From: Ophiura sarsii
Lineage: Eukaryota > Echinodermata > Ophiuroidea > Amphilepidida > Ophiuridae
Direction: 5' to 3'
Assembly: GCA_035610835.1 (NCBI GenBank)
Contig: CM069459.1
Location: 24,815,636-24,879,635, forward strand
Length of the DNA: 64,000 bases
Shown here: positions 45,506-57,307 of the stretch, piece after piece
Layout: every line of letters starts with the position of its first letter
Position numbering within the stretch: position 1 is the stretch's first letter
Notes under the pieces: generated by a model
Told to the model about the DNA's origin: nothing
What the model saw: the letters and a program-made list of their open reading frames with translations, nothing else
Databases searched by the model: none
Position numbers and translations under genes: made by a program

Positions 45506-45949
45506 CCCTATATATAACCAAATTTATTCGCCTGAAGATTGGACAAAATGACCGTATGGGATTATATTCCGGAAGGTCTATACCTCTGATTTTTTTAACC
45601 AAATAAAGAGATACATTTTACCATACCAAAGACTAGGTATTTTTTACTCCACCAATAGATTTTATTTGACGAAACTTATCTAAGAACAAGTAAATATAAG
45701 TCGAGATCAAAAATGTTGTCTCAATGTTTTGAATTTGTCTGATAAACTCTCAATACCAAAAAAGTATGTGATTTTGTAGACGACATTGTATCGTTTATTT
45801 GAAAAATCAAGTCGTTGTATTTTTGTTTGAATGGTAGTAAGTAAGTTTAACTTTGTCATGATTGTTTTGAAACAGTGTATTCTTCAAAATAGGTTTGCTA
45901 TAAATTGTTGTAGAATTGGTCATAAGGCATTATCATATTTGAATGTAAA

Positions 45950-46110
45950 GCTGGCATACATTTTAATTGAGCTATTCCAGTTAAATCCATTTTTGGATGA
46001 CATGACCCAAATTGTCCACACAGGGAGTGTAGACATCAAACGGAGTCACGTTTGCAGGTAACCCCATTTGAAATTCACACTCCCTGTGTGGAAGATTAGG
46101 TAATGTCTTC
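45950..46110. repeat. Inverted-repeat unit with CACACAGGGAGTGTAGA, empty-site paralogue
   Basis: CTGGCATACATTTTAATTGAGC, then CCACACAGGGAGTGTAGACA and the inverse CACTCCCTGTGTGGA, occur here without insertion. A second copy straddles the tRNA-bearing array: its left part is at about 46132-46151 and its right part at 47386-47540. This copy therefore shows the target before insertion. Confidence 0.7.
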
Positions 46111-46151
46111 CATAGTGCTATTGCATTGCAATGTAAATCTGGCATAAACTT

Positions 46152-47388
46152 TAACCCTAACCCTAGAACGTGGCAGTGGGGATGGAACGAAGAACAGGGG
46201 GAGGGGGTTAAATAAAAAATGGGAAAAATTATGTCCGCCGGCGCCGGGAGTTGAACCCGGGTCGGCCTCGTGACAGGCGAGATATACTAACACTCAGCCA
46301 CGGGGGGAGGGCTTCACAGGCTAAGAAATCGGAGACCATATATACCCGTAGTTTAGTGCTACAGGAGATAAAACTTGTGCGCGCGCAAGCCACGTGGTGC
46401 TGGCTGTGAGGTGACTGTGAGACGTAGTAGCGTTAGGGTTAATTTAATGCACTGTGTGGTGTCGTATTAACCCTAACCCTAGAACGTGGCAGTGGGGATG
46501 GAACGAAGAACAGGGGGAGGGGGTTAAATAAAAAATGGGAAAAATTATGTCCGCCGGCGCCGGGAGTTGAACCCGGGTCGGCCTCGTGACAGGCGAGATA
46601 TACTAACACTCAGCCAAGGGGGAGGGCTTCACAGGCTAAGAAATCGGAGACCATATATACCCGTAGTTTAGTGCTACAGGAGATAGAACTTGTGCGCGCA
46701 AGCCACGTGGTGCTGGCTGTGAGGTGACTGTGAGACGTAGTAGCGTTAGGGTTAATTTAATGCACTGTGTGGTGTCGTATTAACCCTAACCCTAGAACGT
46801 GGCAGTGGGGATGGAACGAAGAACAGGGGGAGGGGGTTAAATAAAAAATGGGAAAAATTATGTCCGCCGGCGCCGGGAGTTGAACCCGGGTCGGCCTCGT
46901 GACAGGCGAGATATACTAACACTCAGCCACGGGGGGAGGGCTTCACAGGCTAAGAAATCGGAGACCATATATACCCGTAGTTTAGTGCTACAGGAGATAG
47001 AACTTGTGCGCGCAAGCCACGTGGTGCTGGCTGTGAGGTGACTGTGAGACGTAGTAGCGTTAGGGTTATAGAAATGCACTGTGTGGTGTCGTATTAACCC
47101 TAACCCTAGAACGTGGCAGTGGGGATGGAACGAAGAACAGGGGGAGGGGGTTAAATAAAAAATGGGGAAAATTATGTCCGCCGGCGCCGGGAGTTGAACC
47201 CGGGTCGGCCTCGTGACAGGCGAGATATACTAACACTCAGCCACGGGGGGAGGGCTTCACAGGCTAAGAAATCGGAGACCATATATACCCGTAGTTTAGT
47301 GCTACAGGAGATAGAACTTGTGCGCGCGCAAGCCACGTGGTGCTGGCTGTGAGGTGACTGTGAGACGTAGTAGCGTTAGGGTTAATAG
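46152..47388 (-). mobile_element. Four tandem copies of a tRNA-bearing TTAA-bounded element
   Basis: Units start TTAACCCTAACCCTAGAACG at about 46152, 46467, 46780 and 47094 (period about 314 bp) and end GTAGTAGCGTTAGGGTTAA. About 24 bp (TTTAATGCACTGTGTGGTGT...) joins one unit to the next. On the minus strand each contains a tRNA-like sequence. Comparison with the empty paralogue at 45950 shows the array in a TTAA site. CCCTA ends in TTAA recall piggyBac-type elements; whether a transposase or a SINE process made it is unresolved. Units are almost identical, so amplification is recent. Confidence 0.8.
46235..46308 (-). pseudogene. tRNA-Asp-like sequence, unit 1 (repeated in units 2-4)
   Basis: Read on the minus strand: a box A-like TGGCTGAGTGTTAGTA, then CTCGCCTGTCACGAGG around a GTC-like anticodon region, then GACCCGGGTTCAACTCCCGG as a fully paired T arm. 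It resembles tRNA-Asp, but the acceptor stem does not close and the best anticodon stem shifts the loop by one base. The other copies are at about 46551-46623, 46864-46937 and 47178-47251. It is likely a SINE-type promoter, not a working tRNA. Confidence 0.6.
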
Positions 47389-47584
47389 AGCTAGTCCAGT
47401 TGAAATCCATTTATGGAAGACATGTATGGAAGACAAAATGTCCACACAGGGAGTGTAGACATCAAACGGAGTCACGTTTGTTGGTAACCCCATTTGAAAT
47501 TTACACTCCCTGTGGGAAAAATTAAGTACTGTCTTCCATAGAGGGTGTATGGAATAACCCATTGCTACCTTTTACTTTGTTTAA

Positions 47585-47835
47585 TTAACACTTTCCACAG
47601 GGCAGGCGTCTGCAGACGACATTCCAAAATTTCACAAAATGTTTCAAAAATGTCAAAAATAGTGAATTTCATTACAATATTTGGGAATCACCATGAGATA
47701 TGCATTGAAATAAATACAAACATGCCTAGTATTGGTTCAGTAATCCTTGAGATAGACTTTGAAAATTGGAAATGTTTCTGAAAAATCTGTTTTGTATATG
47801 GCAAAACTAAAAGTGATGTGGGAAGTCAGTGTTAA
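47585..47835 (+). mobile_element. TTAA-type MITE, copy D
   Basis: It starts TTAACACTTTCCACAGGGCA and ends GTCAGTGTTAA, with TTAA on both sides. The body carries GTCTGCAGACGACATTCC, TAGTATTGGTTCAGTAATCC and TCTGAAAAATCTGTTTTGTA. It is the longest copy with both TTAA sites. Confidence 0.75.
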
Positions 47836-47865
47836 GAGACTAATAATAATTATTATAGCGATTGC

Positions 47866-48065
47866 TGTTAGGTGACGATGAAGGAAAAACCCCTGTTCTA
47901 TGGACACGACTGACCATTTGTATTCTTATTTGATTCTTTTTTGAAATTTTTGAACATTTCGAAAATTGCTGAAAATTACAAAACGACCCAGCTGACCGAC
48001 CCTACCAAAGAGGTCCGGTTACCTGTAGAACAGGGTTTTTTCCTTCTTTTCGTTGCCTCTAGATT
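47866..48065. mobile_element. Inverted-repeat element with CCCTGTTCTAC arms
   Basis: GACGATGAAGGAAAAACCCC, then TGTTCTAT, is mirrored by GTAGAACAGGGTTTTTTCCT, then TCTTTTCG. The 110-bp middle is AT-rich with GACCGACCCTACC near the right. A related arm is at 1855-1955. Confidence 0.5.
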
Positions 48066-50840
48066 AATTTTTTTGTCTATGACAATCACAAAGTCTTGTT
48101 TGGTGATCAAATAAAAATAATCAATGCATTATGTGCATAGTCCTAAATAATGTGTTGGTTTTGTGTTATTCTTTGAAAGATTTTGAAGTAAAGTACTGGA
48201 TATGAGTATGAATCTATAATACCATCATGTTAAATAACCATTGACTCTTTAAGGTTAGATTTTACTCTATTTGTCATCATTTAACTATCTATACATGATG
48301 TGACCTGTGACAAAGTGCCTGGCGGTATGCTTGTGCACCTACAGGGAATGTGCATTGTAAATTAAATTCACACTTGATTGATCATTACTTACGGTGCAGA
48401 ATAGTGCAGTAGTCTTGGTGTGCATCCCTAAGCACAATGAGAGACCAGGGCACCCGGCAGTATGCGTACCCACCATAAGGGCAGGTGCATTTAAAAAATT
48501 GGCGTTCAGTGATGAGTATTTTGCTTTTGAATAGTATGTATGCAGTACTCATGGACTAGAACCTCTAGCATGTCTTCAGACCAGACCAGGCCTGTGAAAC
48601 ACGCTATCTGCGCATAAACAACCAGAAATAGCTACAACTAGGACGATCATTGACGTGCGATTAGGCAATCACTGAACCAAGAAGTGTCAATCATTCGTTT
48701 GACTTATCAGGAAACCGCGTCAACACCACATGGTAATCGGCTCGTTTCATTATTCATGCTAACCACTGCGTGGCCCGCCCCGTCTTGTTGCTCTCAGATG
48801 GTGTACCATCATCACCAGTGTTCAATCTACCATCTGATAGAAGAAACTTGATACTACATGTACTATCCTAATTTTGTTCATAAAAAGTGAAATGAGATGA
48901 AATTTATTGGTCATAAAGAACGGAAAAAGGAATTGATAACATTTGACACTGCTTAGTTGCTAACCCGGTTAAAAAATAAATAAATAAACTATTGATTGAT
49001 TGATTAGTATGATTGATCAGTTTTTTAAAAATATAATGATACTTAATTAATATTTATTATTTGTGTCCATGTGTGCTAAAGACTAGAGAATCTTTGAAAA
49101 ATACACCTGGTAAATGAAGGGATTGGGTGGAGTATGACAAAAATTATCAGGTTTGCTCTCCCCTGGAGTTTATAAAGTCAAAACGCCCTGCTTTCAATAG
49201 GCAAAGCGTGTCGAACATGTAAAATCTCTGTGCCATGCCATGTGTTTTGGGACGATAACAATTATCGCGCCTCATCTTGTCTGGGTTGCTATAACCATGA
49301 TATACCCCTCTGTAACTTCATCACATGTGAATTTACGCCTAAGCAAGCGGGTTTTGTTTGGGAAGATACATCTTCGATAATTATAGACTCCCTGACCAGG
49401 ATCAATTTTGTAAACACTTCTGATGTAAACAACAGTCACATCTACACCTAGCAACAAAAGTCCCTGACCAGATGCTTTGAGGTTGGCTAATTTAAAACAG
49501 ATAATCGGTACCAAAAATCTGAGATATACATTAAATGAGCAGATTTCTTCCCCGAAGTTTGATACCTCATTCAACAAAATCTAATGGATACTTTTTAAAA
49601 GTTATGGCGGTTTCAATGACCACGCATAACAACAGCAAAGTTGCACTAGGTATAGGAAATCATTGATTTGTTTGTGATTACGCACTGTTGGTGTGTGTGT
49701 AAAGATAGCAAAGACTTTCATTCTTCACAGCTCACTCCAGACCCATTCATCCAGATAGAGTTATGACAGTTTGCTGATTTATTCACACATCGCATGATAG
49801 AGTAAGCAATTAGGCCAAAAAAGAAAATAGGTTTGCTCAAAGCTTCCGCGCGCATTGGTTTTGAAATGCCAAAAATACAGTGTCTGAAATGCAGGAAATT
49901 TCCCTACACATTTTTATTTCGAGTTTTTATTAAAAATATAGGTAGATTTTCCTTTTCTCAAACTTTTACATGACTCAGTTCTTCAAAAAAATGCTGCACA
50001 ATTGTTCTTTACACAACTACATCACAATATTCATTTCAAATGAAAAAAACAATATCAGAAAGTGTCAACGGTTGCAATAGTAAGAGTAAAAATTGACACA
50101 CAAATATAAAAAATGTAAAAATAAATAAAATGGAAGACAAAAAACTGCGCGCATCGCCCGATTTTGAAGCCTTCGCAAGCTTTGAGACACATCTTTTTTT
50201 TTCCTTAGCAATCATAGTGGCAAAAAGAATTACAAAACTGAGAAAAATTCCCTATTATACTCCTTGGTGCTTTTATTTTCTTTATATTTTAGCAGATTCA
50301 AGTACCGGTTATTCCTTAAATAAACATTAAATCAGGTCAAACTGATTACTGGCAGATAGTACATTGTTAAACATAATATTTACACTAAAAAACGCAAACA
50401 TTTCCCAAAAATAGTATTTTTATACTGAAAATGGCCTAAAGTCGTTTTCTATTTTGGCACCCCTTTATTGGAACCTTCTATCTAAGCACTTTATTTAACC
50501 CCCAAAAATGCTGTGATACATTTATAAACACATCTCTGGATGGTCTACTGCTAGTCTTATTCATATACCATGTATATATAATTTCACTGTCGCACAATCG
50601 AATAACACCCTCTGATACTTCATCTTGCCAAAAACCGCTCCCATCCGAGAACCGAGCAATAAGATCAGAGGATAGGGAGCAGGCGGTTTTGGGAGCAGTC
50701 ACAATGAGTGAGCCCTCTATCTCTATATAAAAGGGTATACTCCAGTAGACTAGTTTACCGCTGGCCTAGCCTTTCATCAAGGCGTTGTGGTGGTGTGTGT
50801 GTGTGACCACTTTTAAAACAGTGTGAGCGCCCTCTATCAA
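48066..50840. other. Gene-free stretch
   Basis: No exon was recognised. It holds a short inverted repeat CTCAGATGG...CCATCTGA at about 48795-48838, an AAATAAATAAATAAAC / GATTGATTGATT simple repeat at about 48975-49008, and a solo end of the 19370 foldback family (AGCAAAGTTGCACTAGGTAT) at 49636. Small open frames at 49.2-49.6 and 50.1-50.7 kb lack family resemblance. Confidence 0.35.
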
Positions 50841-51088
50841 AATAGTATAATACTGGTTTTACCAAATTTAATACAAAACAAGATTTTTCAGAAACCTTTC
50901 CCAACTTTCAAGGACTTCAATCTCAAGAATTACTGAACCAATACTAGGAATGTTTGTACTTATTTTTAATGCATGTCTCATTGTTATTCCAAATATGGTA
51001 ATGAAACTTACTAATTTTGACATTTTTGAAACCGTTTGGTGACATTTTGGAATGTCGTCTGTAGACGCCTGCCGCGTAAAAGTGTTAA
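50841..51088 (-). mobile_element. TTAA-type MITE, copy E
   Basis: A reverse-orientation copy ending GTAGACGCCTGCCGCGTAAA, then AGTGTTAA at 51088. The body matches copies A and D (GATTTTTCAGAAACC, TACTGAACCAATACTAGG). The left terminus is decayed. Confidence 0.65.
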
Positions 51089-51281
51089 GTAATTTCATGT
51101 TGTATCGGATTAATTCCTATGCAGAAATGTTGGTAACGAAATGCCCAAAAAATGTCCGAGTCTATAAGAAAAACAAATTGAAACTAGAGATTACTTGTGA
51201 TCAGAACACGGATATTAGTTGTGGATATTGACCTTTGACCATTTTATCATATGACAGAAGGATCATATGGCGGACAATTGT

Positions 51282-51722
51282 CAAGTCAGAGTATCACAAT
51301 GTAGGTGTACCTAATCTGGCAGTACCAGTGAAGTCAGAGTATCACAATGTAGGTTTACCTAATCTGGCAATACCAGAGAAGTCAGAGTATTACAATGTAG
51401 GTTAACCTAATCTGGCAGTACCAGCAAAGTCAGAGTTTCACAATGTAGGTTTACCTAATCTGGTAGTACCACACACAGAAAAATGTTTACATAATTATGT
51501 TAAATATGTAAACCTTTCACACAGTATTTGTGTATAAAATACACAAGTTATGTAAAAATAACTTGTGTATTTTGTACACAACTTAATTAATTGTGTAAAC
51601 ATTTTCTGTGTGCAGCGAAGTCAGAGTATCACAATGTAGGTTTACCTAATCTGGCAATACCAGAGAAGTCAGAGTATTACAATGTAGGTTTATCTAATCT
51701 GACAGTACCAGCTAAGTCAGAG
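51282..51722 (+). repeat. About 48-bp tandem array broken by a MITE
   Basis: Units contain AAGTCAGAGTATCACAATGT, then AGGTTTACCTAATCTGGCAA and TACCAG. Four lie before and about two and a half after the insertion at 51472-51612. The GTCAGAG...CAGAGC edges look like a simple minisatellite in a gene-free region. Confidence 0.85.
51472..51612. mobile_element. 141-bp MITE inserted inside a tandem-repeat unit
   Basis: CACACAGAAAAATGTTTACA starts it and TGTAAACATTTTCTGTGTG ends it, with a central hairpin of TACACAAGTTA and TAACTTGTGTA. The host unit reads TACCAGCGAAG when the element is removed, leaving a CA duplication. It is clearly younger than the array. Confidence 0.8.
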
Positions 51723-52750
51723 CTGGTACCGGTGTAAATTTACATTTTGACCCCTAGTGACCTTTTTGTGACCTTAGACCCAAGGTCATGATTGACTTTT
51801 TTCAAGGGTGTACACCACTATTACAGTTAACGCCACAGCTTCCGTCGATCGCGATCACGAATGTAGTTCCTAAATAACGGAAAGAATGGTTACTAAATAT
51901 TGACATGATTTGTCATACAAAATTATTGAATTTGGTCTATATTTGCTCACTGAAGTATACCCTAGATAATTCGAATGAAAAGAGTATACATCTACTGTTT
52001 TATTTGAAAATATTGGCGGACGGATACACATTGGTCACAACGGGTTACAAGGTGTAATTTCGTGTTAAAAATACTACTCCGTATAAAGGGGGAAAATATA
52101 GAAAAATGTAATCGGTCAACCCGGTCTGAGTTTTTGACACAGGTTAGATCTATGTGTGTTAATGAACATTCCAAGTTTTCATTAAATACAAACACACTGT
52201 AGCGCGTAATAGTGGTATGCACCCTTAAGACTTATACATGCGTACAAGATGAAATAAGTCCGGTCAAAATTGGAGCATGTCTTACATTTTACCCCTGTTT
52301 AGGTCAATGACCCCTACTGACCCAATATGACCTGTCACTTATAATCGCTGAACAACCCATATGTACTCTTTTGACCAATTCTGACAATCATCGATCATTT
52401 CCCTCCCGAAAAATAGCATTTTGAGGGCGAGAAATGAAAATATCCATTTTGACCCCTATTGACCGCAAATATTGTTTGATTTTTTTCTCGGACAAGTAGC
52501 ATTTTGAGTGAATGGAGTGAAAATGTACATTTTGACCAATGCCCTGTATTGGGATTCAAGGAGGCACATTATTTTCTTCAATTTCATGGGGTCGAATGTG
52601 CAGATGTTGTTGGAAACAGTATTAATGAGAAGAGATTTAGCAACACATTAATTTTGTTTAACTCATAGAATAGTGAAATATTGCAGCCCAAATTTAATAT
52701 CTGGGATGATTTTGACATCATAACCAAGTGTCCTAAGACTTATTATTGCT
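51723..52750. other. Gene-free stretch
   Basis: TGACCCCTA-TGACC-type sequence recurs (51745-51790, 52310-52330, 52440-52470). No exon or structured RNA was recognised. Confidence 0.3.
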
Positions 52751-54976
52751 ACTAGCGGCACGCCCGTCCTGCGGACGGGCTCTCCCGCTAGGGAGTAGGG
52801 CCTACCAGATAGACACCTACAAAAATAAAGTGTTGAAAATTTATAACGAAACACATAGGAATAGAACAATATTTAAAACATTTTTGTTTTAAATCAAAAG
52901 GCTTTGTAGCCTAATTCAAAAGTTTTTAAATTTCAATTTAATTTTTTTTTGAAAATTACCCCCCGCCCGCACACGCCCCGTGGCATATTTCAACACCAAG
53001 GCCTAAACCTTAACCATCTCCCGTACCCCACCCGTCCCTCCCCCTCCCTGTCCCCTCCCGGCCCCGTCCAGTGGCATATCCGTTACGCAATTTAGCATCA
53101 CATTTTTTTCATTAACCCCCTGTCTCCCAAACCACATTACATCATTACACACAACCCCCATTCGTCACCGCCCCCCCCCCGCCCCTCCCCGTGGCATACC
53201 TCAAGCCCAAAGCCCAAAGTTCCCCGCCCGCAATTTATCTCAACGCCAAGGCCTAACCTTAACTATCTCCCGTAGCGCGGCGTACTTCTCCAATATTTGT
53301 CCGCCCGCGTGTCACATACAGTATCAAATCCCACATCTGACACCATCGTTACGCAATTTAATAATACATTTCTTTATTAACCCCATCCCAAACTACATAA
53401 CCATAGCATAACCTAGGCCCTAAAGGGATCATTACACACAACCCCTAACCGCCCCGCCCCCGCCCCGTGGCTTATGCAACCCCAAGGCCTAAACCGAAAC
53501 CAACTCCCGTGGCGCAGCGTATTTCTCCAATATTGGCCCGCCCGCGTGTGTAGGGGTGCGTGGGTGTAGTGCGTGTGCGCGTTTATTTTGCATGGCGCAC
53601 TGCTGCGCGCTATGTGTAACGCGCGCCGACTGCATGGTTACAGTGTACGCAGAGAAAAACAAACATGGCCCGTAGAAATTAGTCTCAAAAGCCGGGCTGA
53701 AAAGGCCTAAATTGCACATCATTTTGCTCATATCTCGGTCAATTCTGTACGGTTTTCGGCCATTTATAGCTTATAACCCGTGTCCGGTCTTTATTTAGTA
53801 TCAGTGAAATATTCACGGCTTTAAAATGCAAAATGAGAAAGCCTTTTCAGGATACATACATACTCACATACATACATACATACATACAACATACGGTGAA
53901 TTATAGTAAGACTAGCGGGACGCCCGTCCTACGGACGGGCTCTCCCGCTAGGGAGTAGGGCCTACCAGATAGAACACCTACAGGCTACAAATGAAACAAC
54001 ACAAAATGTTGGAAAATCTATAACGAAACACATAGGAATAGAACAATATTTAAAATATCACGCCCCGTGGCATATTTTAACTCCAAGGCCTAAACCTTAA
54101 CCATCTCCCGTACCCCAACCGTCACCATCCCGCCCCGCCCGCCCCCGCCTTCCCCCGCCTTCCCCCGCCTTCCCCCGCCCGCCCCCGCCCGCCCCCGCCC
54201 ACCCCCCGCCCCGTGGCATATCCGTTACGCAATTTAGCATCACATTTCTTCATTAACCCCCTGCATCCCAAACCACATTACGGTACATCATTACACACAA
54301 CCACCATTCGTCACCGCCCCCGCCCGCCCCGTGGCATATCTCAACCCCAAAGGCCTAAAGTTCCCCGCCATTCACCATATCATGTTTTGTTTTATCAGAA
54401 ACCACATTATTTCGTTACCTTATGACCCGCTGCCGCCCCCCCCCCCGCCCGCCCGCCCAGCCGTCCCCGCCCGCCCAGTCGTCCCCGCCCGCCCAGTCGT
54501 CCCCGCCCGCCCAGTCGTCCCCGCCCGCTCCCGTCTCCGCCCGTGGCGTATCTCAACCCCAAGGCCTAACCCATAACCAACCCCGTGTGACGCAGCGTAT
54601 TTCTCTAAGTGCCCGCCCGCGTGTGTAGGGGTGCGTGCGCGTTCGCGTTTATTTTGCATGGCGCACTGCGACGCGTTATGTGCTCCGCGCGCCGACTGCA
54701 TGGTTACAGTGTACGCAGAGAAAAACAAACATGGCCCGTAAAAAATAGTCTCAAAAGCCGGCCTGAAAAGGCCCTAAATTGCCATAATTTTGCTCATATC
54801 TCGGTCAATTCTGTACGGTTTTCGGCCATTTATAGCTTATAACCCGTCTCAAGACATCATCTAGTATCAGTGAAATATTCACGGCTTTAAAATGCAAAAT
54901 GAGAAAGCCTTTTCAGGATACATACATACTCACATACATACATACATACATACAACATACGGTGAATTATAGTAAG
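52751..54976. mobile_element. GC-rich element in two direct copies
   Basis: Copy 1 (about 52751-53910) and copy 2 (53911-54976) each start ACTAGCGG.ACGCCCGTCCT with a short hairpin of CCCGTCC and GGACGGGC. Each passes through CCGCCC-rich low-complexity DNA and TGCATGGTTACAGTGTACGC, and ends CATACATACATACAACATAC, then GGTGAATTATAGTAAG. A tail of simple repeats suggests retrotransposition (RTE/SINE-like), but no RT is present. GC content is far above the surroundings. The long open frames here (for example 54420-54728) are readings of CGCCCG repeats. Confidence 0.6.
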
Positions 54977-55206
54977 ATAGTTTGATCAGTTCCAAATTGG
55001 CGAGAAATATTCGTTTTTTATCTATGCGCGCACAAAGTATACAAGCGTACTCGCGTAATTATGGCCACACGCACGCGATTTTAGTCGCACGCACGCGTCA
55101 CACATATGATGCACAATTCGCTTGTTGCTTTCACCGCACCCGCGTCCTTCTGTATTCATTCGCTGCTGTAAAAAAGGCTTCGCCAATTTGGAACTGATCA
55201 AACTAT
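54977..55206. mobile_element. MITE with 27-bp perfect inverted ends
   Basis: ATAGTTTGATCAGTTCCAAA at 54977, continuing TTGGCGA, is exactly inverted at 55180-55206. A TA duplication is plausible. The inside has CGCACGCACGCG-type sequence. It begins immediately at the end of the second GC-rich copy. Confidence 0.75.
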
Positions 55207-55455
55207 AGTGTAGTACACGGGGTAGTACAACTCATGTACCTTTAATTCAATCCTCTGTTGTCATTGAAAATCACATTTAAAAAAAGTTTATTGGATCCCG
55301 ACTCTACCATGAAGCTATAGGCCTACTTTGTCTTGTAGGTCCGATGACCATTACCATAGTATCTAATCTCCCACATATAAGCCCCTATCTGAGTGTATTT
55401 ACATCTATATTCGATCTAGACAAGGTCTACAATCTGCCACTGACAAAAGCCGTCT
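55207..55455. other. Gene-free stretch
   Basis: Nothing was recognised. Confidence 0.2.
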
Positions 55456-56692
55456 TGTTGTGCCAGCCAGCCATAAACGCATTGGAGCTATAATAGTCTA
55501 TCCATCTGAGACCGATCTTCCAATCATGTGTCCGAGCCGTTCCATTGACTGGGAGAGGAGGCTATTTTCTGACGAAAATATCGATAGAATCAGTAGAGTG
55601 AAAAACGGCCATAATAAAAAATAATTATGTTACCCACCTACTTTTATCATCATAACCCACGTTGTGCCATGAGAGTCAGTTTAATTGACGTTATAAAGAC
55701 AGGTATAGCTTTCCCTTCCAATTACTCCATTTAAAAAAAATGCTTTCAATTTGGCAAGCACTGGCTGCATCTCATCTTTTATGGTCTTAGTTGGTGCCAT
55801 TTTTAAGCTCTACTGTACTACAGGCCTCTATGAACAGGTACATGTAGAGTGATAGACCCCGATGAAGACAACCTTTCATTTTACAAGTCAGAAAATAAAC
55901 TTCATTTACGGTTTGTCAACGTTCAAATTGTATAATATTTGTTTGAAAATGAAAATCGTACCTTTCAATATTGATACCATATCATTGTAAAGCGTATTTG
56001 TTTCTTTCTATACTTAACAAGGAAATCTGATTGGTTCGGACATGCAGACAGAACATAGGGATACGAAGTTTCATATCATTTTATAACCATTTTATCGTAG
56101 GCCCGGTCAACCTGAAAAACATTATTTACTGTTGGAAACATTACAAGATAGCAAATAAAAATTAAATGTGGCCTCCTACATTATGCTAAATGTTTAAAGT
56201 CCATCATTTTCGATCTTGTTCAGCTTTGTGATTTTATTCATATGCCGAAATCATAGGTGACGATTATGGTAACTGTTCAAAGTCCATCACTTTCGATCTT
56301 TTTCAGCTTTGTGATTCTATTCATAGACCGAAATCACAGGTGACGATTTCAAAGCCTTTTGATTTCAGATAATGCGCAAATGGTTCGATATTTGTCTCTC
56401 TTTGAATGGTACTCTAGACGTAGCTGCTATGTGCATGCGTGTGATGAGAATAATATGCATTGGAACAGTGTTGTGTGTTTTTGCATAAGGCAGCTTAATT
56501 TTCAATTCACATTATAGATGAGGTTCGACTGGAGGTTGGAATAAAATTGGATCCTTCGACAAATAGCAAATATACGCCAGAAGACAGCACATCTTATTTT
56601 TGCTCATCTCCCCTGCCCATCCGAGCACCAAAGATCGCTCTTCGATGGATAGACTTTTAGACTTTAGCTCATTTGCTGTGGCTGGCCCAACA
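55456..56692. mobile_element. Element with about 90-bp imperfect inverted ends
   Basis: GTTGTGCCAGCCAGCC, then AGTCTATCCATCTGAGACCG, near 55456-55520 is mirrored by GATCGCTCTTCGATGGATAG, then GGCTGGCCCAACAA, near 56632-56692. Inside, a unit of about 80 bp (AAAGTCCATCATTTTCGATC ... GGTGACGAT) is tandemly duplicated at about 56196-56352. No coding content is seen. Confidence 0.45.
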
Positions 56693-57307
56693 ATTCAATT
56701 CAAGGTTTAATAAACATATCATTATCGCAGCAAAATGCTGAATTACAACAATATTTACAATATGTAATATATAGAACAATAGAAACAATATTATGTTCAT
56801 AGAAATAACTAAGCATGCATAACACAACAACCCCCCCCCCCCCCCCCCCCCCCGATTGGAAACAGAACTATAATGTATGATTTAAGAGTTTGACCATGTA
56901 TGGAATTGAGCTTCGAGCGTAACGCAGGGTACGTGTTTTTGGAACAGTTATTTTGTGAGCACTACGGAGAGTCATATTATGCACTTGTTCATCTCTAGAT
57001 TTTGGTAACCAACCACGGAATTCATTAGATTTTAAAAGGGATTTAGCAAAGTTTAAACAAATTTGGTCTCTACAGTTCCTGAGTTCCGGAATAGCACATG
57101 TTATTAAGGCATCCTGATAGCCTATGTAGTTAAAACCTAAGATGATTCTACACGCCCTCTTCTGAATACGCTCCAAATCATAGTGGAGATTTTCTGTCAG
57201 ACCAGGATGCCATACTGGTAGAGCATACTCAAGAAGGGGGCGAACAAAAGCAACATAGATTGTTACCAGGTCTTTAACACTTAGCCCATGCCGTTTTAGG
57301 ATGTTAA
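56693..57307 (-). pseudogene. LINE reverse transcriptase C-terminus and 3' end (lower half of a split copy)
   Basis: On the minus strand the frame reads NILKRHGLSVKDLVTIY, then RPLLEYALPVWHPGL, then LERIQKRACRIILG, the usual C-terminal thumb region of CR1/L2/jockey-type reverse transcriptases. It passes to an AT-rich 3' UTR interrupted by a C-run at 56831-56853 and ends CCTTGAATTGAATTG. The upstream half lies at 60498-60740, the Harbinger-type MITE having inserted between a Leu and an Asn codon. Confidence 0.75.

Noticed and set aside
46152..47388. CCCTAACCCTA motifs suggesting telomeric repeats
   Set aside because: Only one or two motifs occur at the ends of each interspersed unit, not an extended array.
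49230..49577. Overlapping open frames on both strands as a possible gene
   Set aside because: No splice sites in phase, no motif, and composition like the surroundings.
51282..51722. Regular repeats resembling a CRISPR array
   Set aside because: The units are directly abutting tandem copies without unique spacers, in an animal genome.
53489..53731. An 80-codon frame with a near twin at 54420-54728
   Set aside because: The similarity follows from the duplicated GC-rich element and does not indicate a protein family.
54331..54728. Pro/Ala- and Gly-rich open frames of 80-100 codons
   Set aside because: They lie on CGCCCG-type low-complexity DNA inside the GC-rich element and lack splice signals or family resemblance.
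56831..56853. C-run as an end of a poly-G/C MITE
   Set aside because: No mirrored G-run or target duplication nearby; it is a lone homopolymer in the LINE 3' region.
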